Part shown: piece after piece, positions 8,957 to 17,757 of the stretch | How positions within the stretch are numbered: the stretch's first letter is position 1 | Layout of the letters: the number at the start of each line of letters is the position of its first letter | DNA from: Afipia sp. | GTDB taxonomy: Bacteria > Pseudomonadota > Alphaproteobacteria > Rhizobiales > Xanthobacteraceae | Direction of reading: 5' to 3' | Assembly: GCA_017474385.1 (NCBI GenBank) | Contig: JAFVHU010000085.1 | Span: 1-64,000, forward strand | Length of the DNA: 64,000 nt | Notes under the pieces: model-generated | Database searches by the model: none | The model's input: the letters and a program-made list of their open reading frames with translations, nothing else | What the model was told of the DNA's origin: nothing | Position numbers and translations under genes: made by a program

Positions 8957-9793
8957 TTACGCTGCGACAGGCGTCTCGTGCTCGCGCAATGCGCGCTTCC
9001 GCCAGATCGTACCCACCACCAGCACCACGATCACGCCGAGCAGCGCGAGCGTGAGCTCGCCGATCTCACCGTTGAACTTGAGATGCTTGGCGAAGCCGAA
9101 CATCGCCGAGGTGGTATCGACGTCGAGTGCGATATGGCCGTCGAGAACGCGGTGCAGCCAGGGTGCAACGACGGGGTCGGTGGCAATCACCTCTCCCGCG
9201 ATCCAGCCGAGCAGTGCGGCGCCGAGCCAGACCAGGGCCGGCACGCGATCCAGCAGCGCCATGATCAGCGCGGCACCGGCGATGATCATCGGAATGCTGA
9301 TGACGAGGCCGAGGATAAGCAGGATGGCGCTGCCATTGGCTGCGGCAGCAACCGCGATGACGTTGTCGAGGCTCATGATGATGTCGGCGACGGCAACGAT
9401 GCGCACCGCCGCCCACAGATGGGCTGCGGCCTGCACGGCATCCTCGTCTTCCTTTTCAGGGACGAGGAGTTTCGCCGCGATCACCAGCAGCGCGAGCCCG
9501 CCGATCAGCTTCAGGAACGGCATCGTCATCAAGGTCACGACGATGAAGGTGAAGATGATGCGCAGCAGAACCGCGACACCTGCACCCAGCACCATGCCCC
9601 AGACGCGCTGCTTGGGTTGCAGCCCGCGGCATGCCAGCGCGATGACCAGCGCGTTGTCGCCGGACAACAGCACGTTGATCCAGATGATCTTGGTCAGGGC
9701 GACCCAGAACTGTGGTTGCTGAATCTCATTCTCGAATTGAGTGATGAGACCGCCGATTGTTGCGGGATCGAAAATCTGCGCAATCCAGTTCAC
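8957..9793 (-). CDS. TerC/YjbE family integral membrane protein
   Basis: This 278-residue polytopic membrane protein of the TerC family has two copies of the conserved acidic-asparagine motif in helices, LLSGDNALVIALA (about residues 42-54) and MSLDNVIAVAAA (about 140-151), as seen in proteins linked to metal (often manganese) export or tellurium resistance. About seven hydrophobic helices are visible. It starts at GTG with a G-rich ribosome site. It follows ndk on the same strand after 40 bases and may be read with it. I see no obvious Mn riboswitch in that short gap. Confidence 0.88.
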   Translation of the reverse strand: MNWIAQIFDPATIGGLITQFENEIQQPQFWVALTKIIWINVLLSGDNALVIALACRGLQPKQRVWGMVLGAGVAVLLRIIFTFIVVTLMTMPFLKLIGGLALLVIAAKLLVPEKEDEDAVQAAAHLWAAVRIVAVADIIMSLDNVIAVAAAANGSAILLILGLVISIPMIIAGAALIMALLDRVPALVWLGAALLGWIAGEVIATDPVVAPWLHRVLDGHIALDVDTTSAMFGFAKHLKFNGEIGELTLALLGVIVVLVVGTIWRKRALREHETPVAA

Positions 9794-9833
9794 GTTAAAG
9801 GCCCCCCGACCATTTGTTGTTATCGGCCATTAA

Positions 9834-10256
9834 TCAGCCGACGATTTCATTCCCCGAAAAGAATTGCGCGATCTCGATCGCAGCGGTGTCGGCAGCGTCC
9901 GAGCCATGCACCGAGTTCTCACCGATCGACTTGGCGTGCGCCTTGCGGATGGTGCCATCGGCAGCCTTCGACGGATCGGTCGCGCCCATCACGTCGCGAT
10001 ACTTCAGGATGGCGCCCTCGCCTTCGAGAACCTGAACCACCACCGGACCGGAAATCATGAAATCGACCAGTTCGCCGAAGAACGGACGTGCCTTGTGCAC
10101 GGCGTAGAAAGTCTCGGCCTGCGCGCGGGTCATGAGAATACGCTTCTGTGCGACGATCCGCAGTCCGGCCTTCTCGATGATGGCGTTGACGGCGCCGGTC
10201 AAATTACGCGCGGTCGCGTCCGGCTTGATAATCGAAAAGGTGCGCTCAATCGCCAT
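9834..10256 (-). CDS. ndk: Nucleoside diphosphate kinase
   Basis: This 140-residue enzyme equilibrates nucleoside di- and triphosphates in the cytosol. The N terminus [13 protein letters not shown] is canonical. The phosphorylated active-site histidine lies in the usual segment [20 protein letters not shown] (His about 117). The length matches the bacterial family. It is upstream of the terC-like gene on the same strand. Confidence 0.98.
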   Translation of the reverse strand: MAIERTFSIIKPDATARNLTGAVNAIIEKAGLRIVAQKRILMTRAQAETFYAVHKARPFFGELVDFMISGPVVVQVLEGEGAILKYRDVMGATDPSKAADGTIRKAHAKSIGENSVHGSDAADTAAIEIAQFFSGNEIVG

Positions 10257-10572
10257 GGTAACTGTCCTTGGAAGCAGGTGTTGGAAGGGTTGCCGCGCTT
10301 ATAACGGCGCGGTGATGCAACGGCAAGCTGGTATACCAGCGCCCCGTCCGGGATGGACGGCATCCCGCTCCCGATACCGCCATGGCAGGTGCCTGCCAAG
10401 CCCCTCCCGAAAACTTACTGCGATTTCATCGAGATGAATGCTGCCTGACGCAGCCATCCCGGTCCAGTTCAGGATAGTGCGGCTAGTTTTTCAGCGTAAG
10501 CCGGCATCGGTTGCCCACGAACATTCAGCAAGGCGTCCGGCTGCGCCTCAGATCGAATTCGAGGAGATCATC
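10257..10572. other. Intergenic region between ndk and the small secreted protein gene
   Basis: A 316-base gap separates divergent genes. It must carry the promoters of ndk (minus) and of the small gene (plus). I see no gene, repeat or terminator that I can support here. Confidence 0.5.
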
Positions 10573-10830
10573 ATGATGCGTAAACTCATTCTCGCATGCG
10601 CAGCAGTCACAGCTCTCGGCGCGGCTGCGTTCACGCCGTCCGCGGCTTCAGCCCATGGATGGCGCGGCGGACACGGCTGGCACGGCGGCGGTTTCCACCG
10701 CGGCTGGGGCGGTCCGCGTTTCATCGGCGGCCCCGTTTATTTCGGCGGCGGCTATGGCGGCTGCTACGTGCGCCGTCTGGTTCCGACGCCCTGGGGCTAT
10801 CGCTACCGACTGGTGAACCACTGCTACTGA
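10573..10830 (+). CDS. Small secreted Gly/His/Arg-rich protein
   Basis: This 85-residue protein has a clear Sec signal peptide (MMRKLILACAAVTALGAAAF, cleavage near ASA). The mature part is rich in Gly, His, Trp and Arg (GWRGGHGWHGGGFHRGWGG) and ends with two cysteines (GGCYVRRLV and NHCY). A strong GAGGAG ribosome site precedes the ATG. Similar small exported proteins of unknown function are common in bradyrhizobia. The His-rich segment could bind metal, but that is only a guess. Confidence 0.75.
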   Translation: MMRKLILACAAVTALGAAAFTPSAASAHGWRGGHGWHGGGFHRGWGGPRFIGGPVYFGGGYGGCYVRRLVPTPWGYRYRLVNHCY

Positions 10831-10861
10831 TCCAGGCCTGCACAACTGCTTCCCCGATCGA

Positions 10862-10954
10862 CGGACCACTAGCAAATATAACTTCTGGTGGAGTTTGGGA
10901 TTTGACATTTGCCTCGCTGCTCGTCGGGTAGCGAATGTCAAATCCACTCCACCA
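10862..10954. repeat. Truncated variant of the composite hairpin element
   Basis: The end of a hairpin-1 arm (GGACCACTAG, 10862-10871) is followed by a 12-base AT-rich spacer like that of copy A, then a complete hairpin 2 (10884-10954). The hairpin arms (CTGGTGGAGT and GGATTTGACATT) differ in sequence from the other copies but keep the three-base bulge in the same position of the 5' arm. Confidence 0.75.
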
Positions 10955-10963
10955 GATGCTTCA

Positions 10964-10996
10964 GACCCCAGGCAGCACCGCTGTTCGGGGCTTTTT
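10964..10996 (+). terminator. Intrinsic terminator after the small secreted protein gene
   Basis: A CCCC...GGGG hairpin with an inner GCAGC/GCTG pairing is followed by six T residues (10991-10996). It lies about 130 bases beyond the stop of the small secreted protein gene and points the same way. Confidence 0.65.
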
Positions 10997-11134
10997 TCAT
11001 CGCGGGTTCCTGGTTCCCGGCATTTAAATTTTTACTGATTACTCACCATCCAGCGCGAACGCGTGAACGAATTTACCCCTGTGGACTTGGTCCGGTGTAA
11101 TTTGAGTTGAAGTTGAAACGAATTGGAACAGGCC

Positions 11135-11341
11135 ATGGCGACTCGAATGAACGCTCCTGATGTCCATCTCGATCACATCCACAGCGAGGCCGTCTGGCAA
11201 GGCATCGGCGAAACACTGCGCGATGCACTCAGCCGCGAGGCACCCGACATGCCGCAGCGTCTTCGCGCACTGATTGCCCGGCTGCCGGAGCTCGATGGCG
11301 AAAAGGCTCCGTCACTCGTGCCGGACATGGAAACGCACTAA
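11135..11341 (+). CDS. Small conserved hypothetical protein
   Basis: This 68-residue acidic, soluble protein has no signal peptide and no recognised domain. It contains a helical leucine-rich stretch (ALSREAPDMPQRLRALIARL). I chose the ATG at 11135 over an upstream TTG at 11123; GGAACAGG upstream is a weak ribosome site. I believe similar proteins occur in bradyrhizobia, but I know no function. It precedes the ABC-F gene by about 110 bases on the same strand. Confidence 0.65.
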   Translation: MATRMNAPDVHLDHIHSEAVWQGIGETLRDALSREAPDMPQRLRALIARLPELDGEKAPSLVPDMETH

Positions 11342-11450
11342 CGCGTATCCGTCACAAAGCGGGATCGCGCACGCCGAAAGCGCCGCGGTCGATCACAAAT
11401 TGCCCTGACAAAGCTGTTGCGTTCGGCGGCCTGTTCCGTAAAAGCCCGCC

Positions 11451-13316
11451 ATGCTCTCCCTCAATGACATTTCCGTCCGGATCGCCGGACGCCTGCTGAT
11501 CGATCAAAGCACGGTGCAGATCGTGCCTGGCGCGCGTGTCGGCTTCGTCGGCCGCAACGGCGTCGGCAAATCGACGCTGTTTCATGCCATCCGGGGCGAA
11601 TTGCCAACGGAAACCGGCTCGATTTCGATTCCGCCGCGCTGGCGCGTCGGCAGCCTTGCGCAGGAAGCTCCCGACGGTCCCGAAAGCCTGATCGATGTCG
11701 TGCTGAAGGCCGATCTGGAACGCGCGGCATTGCTGCATGAAGCGGAAACCGCGCACGATCCGCATCGCATTGCCGATATCCAGACGCGGCTCGTCGACAT
11801 CGACGCCCATTCAGCGCCTGCCCGTGCCGCCGCCATTCTCTCCGGCCTCGGCTTCTCCACCGCCGATCAGGCCCGCTCCTGCTCCGAATTCTCCGGCGGC
11901 TGGCGCATGCGCGTGGCGCTGGCGGCGACGCTGTTCGCGGCGCCCGATCTGCTGCTGCTGGATGAACCGACCAACTATCTCGATCTCGAAGGCACGCTCT
12001 GGCTCGAGGATCACCTTGCGAACTATCCACGCACCGTGATCGTCATCAGCCACGACCGCGACTTGCTCGATACGTCGGTGGATCAGATCCTTCACCTCGA
12101 TCGCGGCAAGCTCACCCTCTACAAGGGCACCTACTCCTCATTCGAGGAACAGCGCGCCACCCGCGAAATGCTGGACGCCAAGCATGCCAAGAAGCAGATG
12201 GACGAGCGCAAGCGGTTGCAGGCGTTTGTCGACCGCTTCAAGGCCAAGGCCTCAAAGGCCAAGCAGGCGCAGTCGCGAGTCAAGATGCTGGAGCGAATGA
12301 AGCCGGTCACAGCTCTGGTGACGCAGGACGTTCGCGAGATCACGTTTCCGACACCTGACAAGATTCTCTCGCCGCCCATTATCGCGGTGGACGGCGTGTC
12401 GGTCGGATACGATCCGGCAAAGCCTGTGCTCAACAACGTCACACTGCGCATCGATAACGACGACCGCATCGCCCTGCTCGGCTCCAACGGCAATGGCAAA
12501 TCGACGCTGGTGAAACTGCTCGCCGGTAAGCTGCCGCCGTTTTCCGGCAAGGTGGTGCGCGCCGACAAGCTGTCGGTCGGCTACTTCGCGCAGCACCAGA
12601 CCGACGAACTCGATCTCGACGGCTCCGCTTACGATCATCTGCGGCGGCTGATGCCGAACGAGACGGAAACCAAAGTCCGCGCACGCACGGGTGCGATCGG
12701 ATTTTCCGGCAAGGCCGGCGATACCAAGGTGAGTTCGCTGTCCGGCGGCGAGAAAGCTCGGCTGCTGCTCGGGCTCGCGACGTTCTACGGTCCGAACATG
12801 ATCATCCTCGACGAGCCGACCAACCATCTGGATATCGACAGCCGCGCGGCTCTCGCTGAAGCGATCAATGATTTTCCCGGCGCGATCATCATGGTTTCGC
12901 ACGATCGCTACCTGATCGAGGCGTGTGCCGATCAGCTATGGGTCGTGGCGGACCGTGCCGTCACGCCATATGACGGCGATCTCGACGACTATCGCCGATC
13001 GGTGCTGACCGCGCGCGGCATGCGTGCATCGGGCCGCGACCGCAACGAGCGCAGCAACGGCAAGCCGGCGCGTGCGAAGTCCGAGAAACGCGTACCGCTC
13101 AAGCAGAAGATTTCAACCGCGGAAAGCGAAATCGCGCGGATCACCGGCATCATCGAGAAGATCGACGCCGCCCTCGCCCTGCCCGACCTGTTCAAGCGCG
13201 ATCCGAAGCAGGTAGCGCAACTCACCAAGGCCCGCGCAAGTGCAGCGGACGCGCTGCAACGCGCCGAAGATGAATGGCTTGAGGCAAGCTCGTCTTACGA
13301 CGAAGCAACAGGCTGA
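11451..13316 (+). CDS. ABC-F family ATPase (Uup/YheS-like)
   Basis: This 621-residue soluble protein has two ABC domains and no membrane segments, which defines the ABC-F family that acts on ribosomes. Domain 1 has Walker A GRNGVGKST (about residues 35-43), signature FSGGWRMR and Walker B LLLLDEPTNYLD. A charged linker of about 80 residues (ABC_tran_Xtn) follows. Domain 2 has GSNGNGKST, LSGGEKAR and IILDEPTNHLD. The C-terminal part is Lys/Arg-rich with a coiled-coil-like tail (KISTAESEIARITGIIEKID), as in Uup, which binds DNA. The exact subfamily is not certain. Confidence 0.92.
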   Translation: MLSLNDISVRIAGRLLIDQSTVQIVPGARVGFVGRNGVGKSTLFHAIRGELPTETGSISIPPRWRVGSLAQEAPDGPESLIDVVLKADLERAALLHEAETAHDPHRIADIQTRLVDIDAHSAPARAAAILSGLGFSTADQARSCSEFSGGWRMRVALAATLFAAPDLLLLDEPTNYLDLEGTLWLEDHLANYPRTVIVISHDRDLLDTSVDQILHLDRGKLTLYKGTYSSFEEQRATREMLDAKHAKKQMDERKRLQAFVDRFKAKASKAKQAQSRVKMLERMKPVTALVTQDVREITFPTPDKILSPPIIAVDGVSVGYDPAKPVLNNVTLRIDNDDRIALLGSNGNGKSTLVKLLAGKLPPFSGKVVRADKLSVGYFAQHQTDELDLDGSAYDHLRRLMPNETETKVRARTGAIGFSGKAGDTKVSSLSGGEKARLLLGLATFYGPNMIILDEPTNHLDIDSRAALAEAINDFPGAIIMVSHDRYLIEACADQLWVVADRAVTPYDGDLDDYRRSVLTARGMRASGRDRNERSNGKPARAKSEKRVPLKQKISTAESEIARITGIIEKIDAALALPDLFKRDPKQVAQLTKARASAADALQRAEDEWLEASSSYDEATG

Positions 13317-13320
13317 ACGA

Positions 13321-13902
13321 TTAAGAGCGCTTCTTCTTCGCAGCACGCGCGGGCTTTTCCGGCGGCGGCACATCGACGCGCTCGATCGCCGTCAACCGGC
13401 CTGACGTGAAGGTATAGGCGCCGGGACGCGGCCCGGTTCGCCAGGTGATGAGTGCGACGCGATCGCCGCGTGCATTGTTCGACAGATTCACGCTGTCGGG
13501 AGCGACGGGGATCGCACGGGCAACGTCACATTCGGTATGACCCAGTGCAACCGGGGCCGCGGAAACCTGGCCTTCGGTGGATGCATTGGCGTCGGCGGGC
13601 GCACCCTGCGCCGGCATGCCGGGACATTGACCGTCGGATGAAATCAGATCGTTCGCGGACACTTCTTTCGTGGCGCTCAGCGGCGGCGTTTCGATCGTGC
13701 TGTTGCCGCCTTTGAAAATCTTGCCCGGGCGCGCGAACCATTCCTGGTCCTTGAGCGAAAAGTCCGACAGCGCCCCGACACCGCCGCAGCCCGTCACCAT
13801 CGGAGCCACGATTACAAGGGCCGCCAACTGCCGGACATGGATGCTTTTACGCAGGACACTCAAATTCGATCTCACATCAACTTCAGCGCTTCTGACGCGC
13901 AT
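13321..13902 (-). CDS. Predicted lipoprotein of unknown function
   Basis: This protein of up to 193 residues has a hydrophobic segment (LAALVIVAPMVTGC) ending in a lipobox Cys, so it is probably lipidated and anchored in the envelope. The mature part has a conserved-looking KDQEWFARPGKIF segment, a Pro/Ala-rich centre and a basic Lys/Arg tail (AARAAKKKRS-like). No domain is recognised. It converges on the ABC-F gene with a 4-base gap. The true start may be internal because about 25 residues precede the signal core. Confidence 0.65.
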   Translation of the reverse strand: MRVRSAEVDVRSNLSVLRKSIHVRQLAALVIVAPMVTGCGGVGALSDFSLKDQEWFARPGKIFKGGNSTIETPPLSATKEVSANDLISSDGQCPGMPAQGAPADANASTEGQVSAAPVALGHTECDVARAIPVAPDSVNLSNNARGDRVALITWRTGPRPGAYTFTSGRLTAIERVDVPPPEKPARAAKKKRS

Positions 13903-14138
13903 TCGGGAACCGGGATATGTCTTAGAGCAAATGCCTAAACAATCATTTGCGCGTCTTTTGGCGGCAAGAATGGAACACCTTGCCCATAACTGCGCTTACG
14001 TGGCCTTCCACCACCCCTTTGCGGCACCATGGTGGCTAAGCGCCGGTCAGGTCAACGAAAAAAGACTCTAACATTAACGGCGGGCCGGCGCGGTGTGCCG
14101 CCCAAGGATCGTCTTATCTGTTCATCGAGATCGCGCGT

Positions 14139-14591
14139 TTACGCGCGTTTCTGCCATTTGCCGCGTTCGTCGGTCTGCCAGTACGTCAAATCGAGCCCGC
14201 GCGATTTACCGTCAGTCCAGGCCGCGCGGGCAAAGCCAAGCGCCTCGTCATCATCGCCGTTGAAGACAAAAACGATGCGGTCGTATGTTGCGCAATCCTT
14301 GGGCAGACCCGCGGTATCGACGATAAATCTGACATTGGCATTGTTGGGATTGCCGTCGTCCATGGTCAGAACGATCGGCTGGTTCATCGCATCGCTGTCG
14401 CGCCAGGTGCCGTGCGGTAAAAACGAATCCTCGCGATAGGTCCACAGATGCGCGTCGAGCGCTTCGGCGCGCTCTTCCGATCCGGTCTGAACCGCAACGC
14501 GCCATCCCCGCTCGACGGATTTCTCAAGCAACGGCGGCAACACCTTCTCAAGTGTCGTGTCTTGCAAATGATAGAACAGGATTTCCGTCAT
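14139..14591 (-). CDS. holC: DNA polymerase III subunit chi
   Basis: This 150-residue protein matches HolC, which links the clamp loader to SSB. It begins MTEILFYHLQDTTLEKVLPPLLEK, typical of the family, followed by the RVAVQTGSEERAEALDAHLW segment and the conserved SFLPHGTW motif. The length is normal. It lies about 150 bases downstream of pepA on the same strand, and pepA-holC pairing is common in proteobacteria. A BIME-like repeat (14617-14730) separates the two. Confidence 0.92.
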   Translation of the reverse strand: MTEILFYHLQDTTLEKVLPPLLEKSVERGWRVAVQTGSEERAEALDAHLWTYREDSFLPHGTWRDSDAMNQPIVLTMDDGNPNNANVRFIVDTAGLPKDCATYDRIVFVFNGDDDEALGFARAAWTDGKSRGLDLTYWQTDERGKWQKRA

Positions 14592-14616
14592 CGCGCCTCA
14601 ACCAACCGCATGTTTG

Positions 14617-14730
14617 CCGTCACCCTGAGGCGCGACGGCGGCGAAACCGCCAAGCCTCGAAGGGCGACGGCTCGCGCCCTTTTCGCGTCATCCTTCGAGG
14701 CTCGCAAGCGCTCGCTCCTCTGGATGACGA
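14617..14730. repeat. Extragenic repeat between holC and pepA
   Basis: Arms CGTCACCCTGAGG and GGATGACGA with internal GCCTCGAAGG/CCTTCGAGGC inverted repeats. The same family occurs at 48632-48747. It is of the dispersed repeat type common in bradyrhizobia. Confidence 0.7.
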
Positions 14731-14739
14731 GCCGCGCTG

Positions 14740-16242
14740 CTACTTCTTCGTCTCGTAGTTGTCCACCACCAGCCGGTTCAGCAGGCGCACGCCATAGCCG
14801 GATCCCCAGCTACGGTTCAGGTCCGACGCGGGAACACCCATCGCCGTACCGGCAATGTCGAGATGTGCCCATGGCGTGTCATCGACGAAGCGCTGAAGGA
14901 ACTGCGCAGCGGTGATCGAACCGCCGTTGCGGCTGCCGGTATTTTTCATATCGGCAAACTGCGAATCGATCTGCTTGTCGTATTCCGGACCCAGTGGCAT
15001 GCGCCAGACGCGCTCGCCGGTCTCTTGCCCCGCCACGGCCAGGCGCTCCGCAAGCTTGTCGTCGTTCGAGAACATGCCGGCGTATTCGACTCCCAGCGCA
15101 ACCATGATCGCGCCCGTGAGCGTCGCCAGATCGACCATGAACTTCGGCTTGTGTTTCTTCGCGACGTACCAGAGCACGTCGGCGAGCACGAGACGGCCTT
15201 CGGCGTCGGTGTTGATGATCTCGATGGTCTGACCCGACATCGATGTCACGATATCACCGGGACGCTGCGCATTGCCGTCCGGCATGTTTTCCACAAGACC
15301 GATCGCGCCGACGACATTAACCTTCGCCTTGCGTGCAGCCAATGCGTGCATCAAGCCGACAACGCAGGCCGCGCCGCCCATATCGCCCTTCATGTCTTCC
15401 ATGCTGCCTGCCGGCTTGATGGAAATGCCGCCGGTGTCGAAGCACACGCCCTTGCCGACAAAGGCAATCGGCGCCTCGCCGGGCTTGCCGCCATTCCAGC
15501 GCATGATGACGGTGCGGCCGTCATGCTCGGAGCCTTGCGAAACGCCAAGCAGCGCGCCCATGCCGAGTTTCGTCATCGCCCGGACATCGAGAACATCGAC
15601 CTTGACGCCGAGCTTGCGCAACTGCGTTGCGCGCCGCGCGAACTCCGCGGGGAAAAGCACGTTCGGCGGTTCGTTGACCAGTTCGCGCGCAATCAGCACG
15701 CCGTCCACGACATGATTCTCGGGACCAAACGCCTTGCGCGCGGCGGCGACGTCGGCCACAGCGACCGAGAATTGCGCGCGCAGCGGTGCGTTGTCGCCGT
15801 CCTTCTTCGTGGTCTTGTAGCGGACGAATCGATACGCACGCAGCCGGATGCCCGATGCGATCAGAGCTGCCTGGGACCCCTTCATTGCGCCCGACGGAAG
15901 CTCCGCGAGAATCGTCACAACTTCGGTGCCGGCGCTGATCTTGGAGGCGACCTTGCCGCCTAGCTTGATGAAATCGCTGTCCTTGAGTGACGCCAGTTTA
16001 CCCGCGCCGACAACGATCAGACGCCCCACCTTGAGACCTTCCGGCGCCAGAATATCGAGCGTGGCTCCGCTCTTTCCCTTGAACTGGTTCATTGTCGCCG
16101 CGCGCTTGACGGCGTTCGCTGCAGTTCCCAGCGCCTTGATCGTTGCCGGGCCGAATTTCAATGTGTCGTCGCAAAACACCACCAGAACGCCGCGGGGGGC
16201 AGCGGAAAACGGTACGAAGCCGACCTTCACGGCGTCGGTCAT
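14740..16242 (-). CDS. pepA: Leucyl aminopeptidase (M17 family)
   Basis: This 500-residue cytosolic metallopeptidase removes N-terminal residues from peptides. The M17 signature [14 protein letters not shown] is intact, and the metal-binding and catalytic region [18 protein letters not shown] precedes it. I chose the ATG at 16242 because GGAGG lies 8 bases upstream and the protein then starts like its family ([14 protein letters not shown]); a longer reading frame upstream is not supported. In relatives lptF is divergently transcribed from this promoter region; here only a remnant is found. Confidence 0.96.
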   Translation of the reverse strand: MTDAVKVGFVPFSAAPRGVLVVFCDDTLKFGPATIKALGTAANAVKRAATMNQFKGKSGATLDILAPEGLKVGRLIVVGAGKLASLKDSDFIKLGGKVASKISAGTEVVTILAELPSGAMKGSQAALIASGIRLRAYRFVRYKTTKKDGDNAPLRAQFSVAVADVAAARKAFGPENHVVDGVLIARELVNEPPNVLFPAEFARRATQLRKLGVKVDVLDVRAMTKLGMGALLGVSQGSEHDGRTVIMRWNGGKPGEAPIAFVGKGVCFDTGGISIKPAGSMEDMKGDMGGAACVVGLMHALAARKAKVNVVGAIGLVENMPDGNAQRPGDIVTSMSGQTIEIINTDAEGRLVLADVLWYVAKKHKPKFMVDLATLTGAIMVALGVEYAGMFSNDDKLAERLAVAGQETGERVWRMPLGPEYDKQIDSQFADMKNTGSRNGGSITAAQFLQRFVDDTPWAHLDIAGTAMGVPASDLNRSWGSGYGVRLLNRLVVDNYETKK

Positions 16243-16556
16243 AAGCAAATCCTCCAGATAATCGCGAACAGAATCCAGCAGGATTCTCTGCGGCGCACTA
16301 TGACGCGTTCCGGCGCGCGCTGCCAAGCGCGCCAAGCATGCCTGACGTCCCGCCGCAAGAGTCACCCCAAAGCAACGATGATGTTTTATTAACCGTACTT
16401 GAGGTGCGGCCTCAGGTCGGCCATTTTGTTGACCAATCAAAGGGATGCTATGAAATAAGAATGTGCCGGAAAACGCGATTCCGCCCTGGGGGAGCCTTGC
16501 GAAAGGTTTGGGCGCGTTTAGCGAGAACTGGCTGGAGTTGGGGATACTGCTGCCCG
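16243..16556. other. Intergenic region upstream of pepA and the lptF remnant
   Basis: These 314 bases separate pepA from the lptF remnant. They probably hold the divergent promoters of pepA and of the lpt genes. I see no intact gene. Confidence 0.5.
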
Positions 16557-16655
16557 ATGGGGTCGATCGACACCACTGTTTACCGGACGACCACACCGTC
16601 GTCCGCCTGGCTTCTCGCGACCGTCCGGTCTGTCCGGCGGCAGGCGTGGGCGTAA
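16557..16655 (+). pseudogene. lptF: Probable remnant of lptF (LPS export permease)
   Basis: This 32-codon frame sits exactly where lptF lies in relatives, between pepA and lptG. Its start [12 protein letters not shown] resembles the N terminus I recall for bradyrhizobial LptF (MGSIDRYIFRTT): MGSID and RTT coincide with the same spacing. The similarity then fades, and a stop comes at 16653, 14 bases before lptG. A normal LptF has about 390 residues, so more than 1 kb would be missing. LptF pairs with LptG as the inner membrane part of the LPS exporter and is normally essential, so a second copy elsewhere would be expected. The comparison is from memory. Confidence 0.5.
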
Positions 16656-16668
16656 GGCGGTTGCGCGC

Positions 16669-17757
16669 ATGGTGACGACAATCCTCGCACGCTATTTTGC
16701 CGGACGTTTCGTGATCGCGTCGATCGCGACCTTTGCGGCGATCTTCGTGCTGATCATTACCGTCGACTATATTGAGTTGATGCGTCGCGCCGGCGGTCTG
16801 GCGCATGTGTCGGGTCTGTTCGTTGCGCAGACCGCACTGTTTCGCGTGCCGCTGTCGCTCGAAAAACTGATGCCGTTCTGCATCCTGATCGGCGCAATGG
16901 TCTCTTTCCTTGCTCTGTCGCGCCGGCTCGAACTTGTGATCGCGCGAGCTTCCGGTATTTCGGCCTGGCAGTTCACTACACCCGCGCTGCTCAGCGCGCT
17001 CGCGCTCGGAACGCTGGCGACCATCGTCTACAATCCTTTGTCAGCAGAGATGCTGGAACGCGCCAAGGGCATGGAACGGAAGATCTTTACCGATGGCGCA
17101 CCAACTCTTCAGGACGGCGCCGGCTTCTGGCTCAACCAGTCGACCAGCGAGGGACAGAGCGTTATCAACGCCGCCCGAAGCCAGGGGCAAGGTGCGGTCC
17201 TGACCGGCATCTCGGTGTTCCGGTACGATACTTCCGGCATTTTCAGGGAGAGAATCGAGGCGCAGGAAGCCACCCTTGAGCCCGGCCGATGGGTGTTCAA
17301 GCAGGTGCGCCGCTACACCCTCGACAACCCGGTGATCGAGCAGGACACCTTCACGATCGCCACCACCCTCACCCTGGCCCAGGTCCGGAACAGCTTCTCC
17401 ACCCCCGAAACTGTGTCATTTTGGCAACTCCCGGACTACATCAAGTCGTCCGAGAACTCCGGGCAGGCCACAGCCGGTTACCGCCTGCAATACCACAAGC
17501 TCATCGCGCGCCCGTTTTTATTGGCTGCAATGGTGATGCTCGCGGCCGCTGTAAGCCTGCGGTTCTTCCGTTTCGGCGGCGTGCAAAAGATGGTTTTAAG
17601 TGGCGTTGCAGCAGGGTTTCTGCTCTATGTCCTGTCGAAAGTAACTGAGGATTTAAGCAAGGCCGAGTTGATGCATCCGCTCGCTGCCGCGTGGTTGCCC
17701 GTTTGCGTGGGCGGCCTCTCGGGATTTTTGGCTTTGCTGTACCAGGAGGACGGGTAG
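16669..17757 (+). CDS. lptG: LPS export ABC transporter permease LptG
   Basis: This 362-residue inner membrane protein of the LptF/LptG (YjgP/YjgQ) family has three N-terminal and three C-terminal transmembrane helices flanking a periplasmic beta-jellyroll domain. The N terminus ([10 protein letters not shown]), the [14 protein letters not shown] coupling region and the FWQLPDYI segment are typical of alphaproteobacterial LptG rather than LptF. With LptB and LptF it extracts LPS from the inner membrane. It overlaps lptD by one base, and the intact partner lptF is missing from its usual place just upstream. Confidence 0.92.
   Translation: MVTTILARYFAGRFVIASIATFAAIFVLIITVDYIELMRRAGGLAHVSGLFVAQTALFRVPLSLEKLMPFCILIGAMVSFLALSRRLELVIARASGISAWQFTTPALLSALALGTLATIVYNPLSAEMLERAKGMERKIFTDGAPTLQDGAGFWLNQSTSEGQSVINAARSQGQGAVLTGISVFRYDTSGIFRERIEAQEATLEPGRWVFKQVRRYTLDNPVIEQDTFTIATTLTLAQVRNSFSTPETVSFWQLPDYIKSSENSGQATAGYRLQYHKLIARPFLLAAMVMLAAAVSLRFFRFGGVQKMVLSGVAAGFLLYVLSKVTEDLSKAELMHPLAAAWLPVCVGGLSGFLALLYQEDG

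Larger units (their letters stand above)
10831..11134. other. Intergenic region with a repeat variant and a terminator
   Basis: This 304-base gap contains the truncated composite element (10862-10954) and an intrinsic terminator (10964-10996), then about 140 bases of AT-richer sequence that probably carries the promoter of the next small gene. Confidence 0.6.

Noticed and set aside
16338-16556. Upstream part of the 105-residue frame running into the lptF remnant
   Set aside because: It has no resemblance to any family and no ribosome site; only the segment from 16557 shows the LptF-like start.
17691-17756. Longer lptD start inside lptG
   Set aside because: The GTG at 17757 has an ideal AGGAGG site and translational coupling to lptG, and a signal peptide follows at the right distance.
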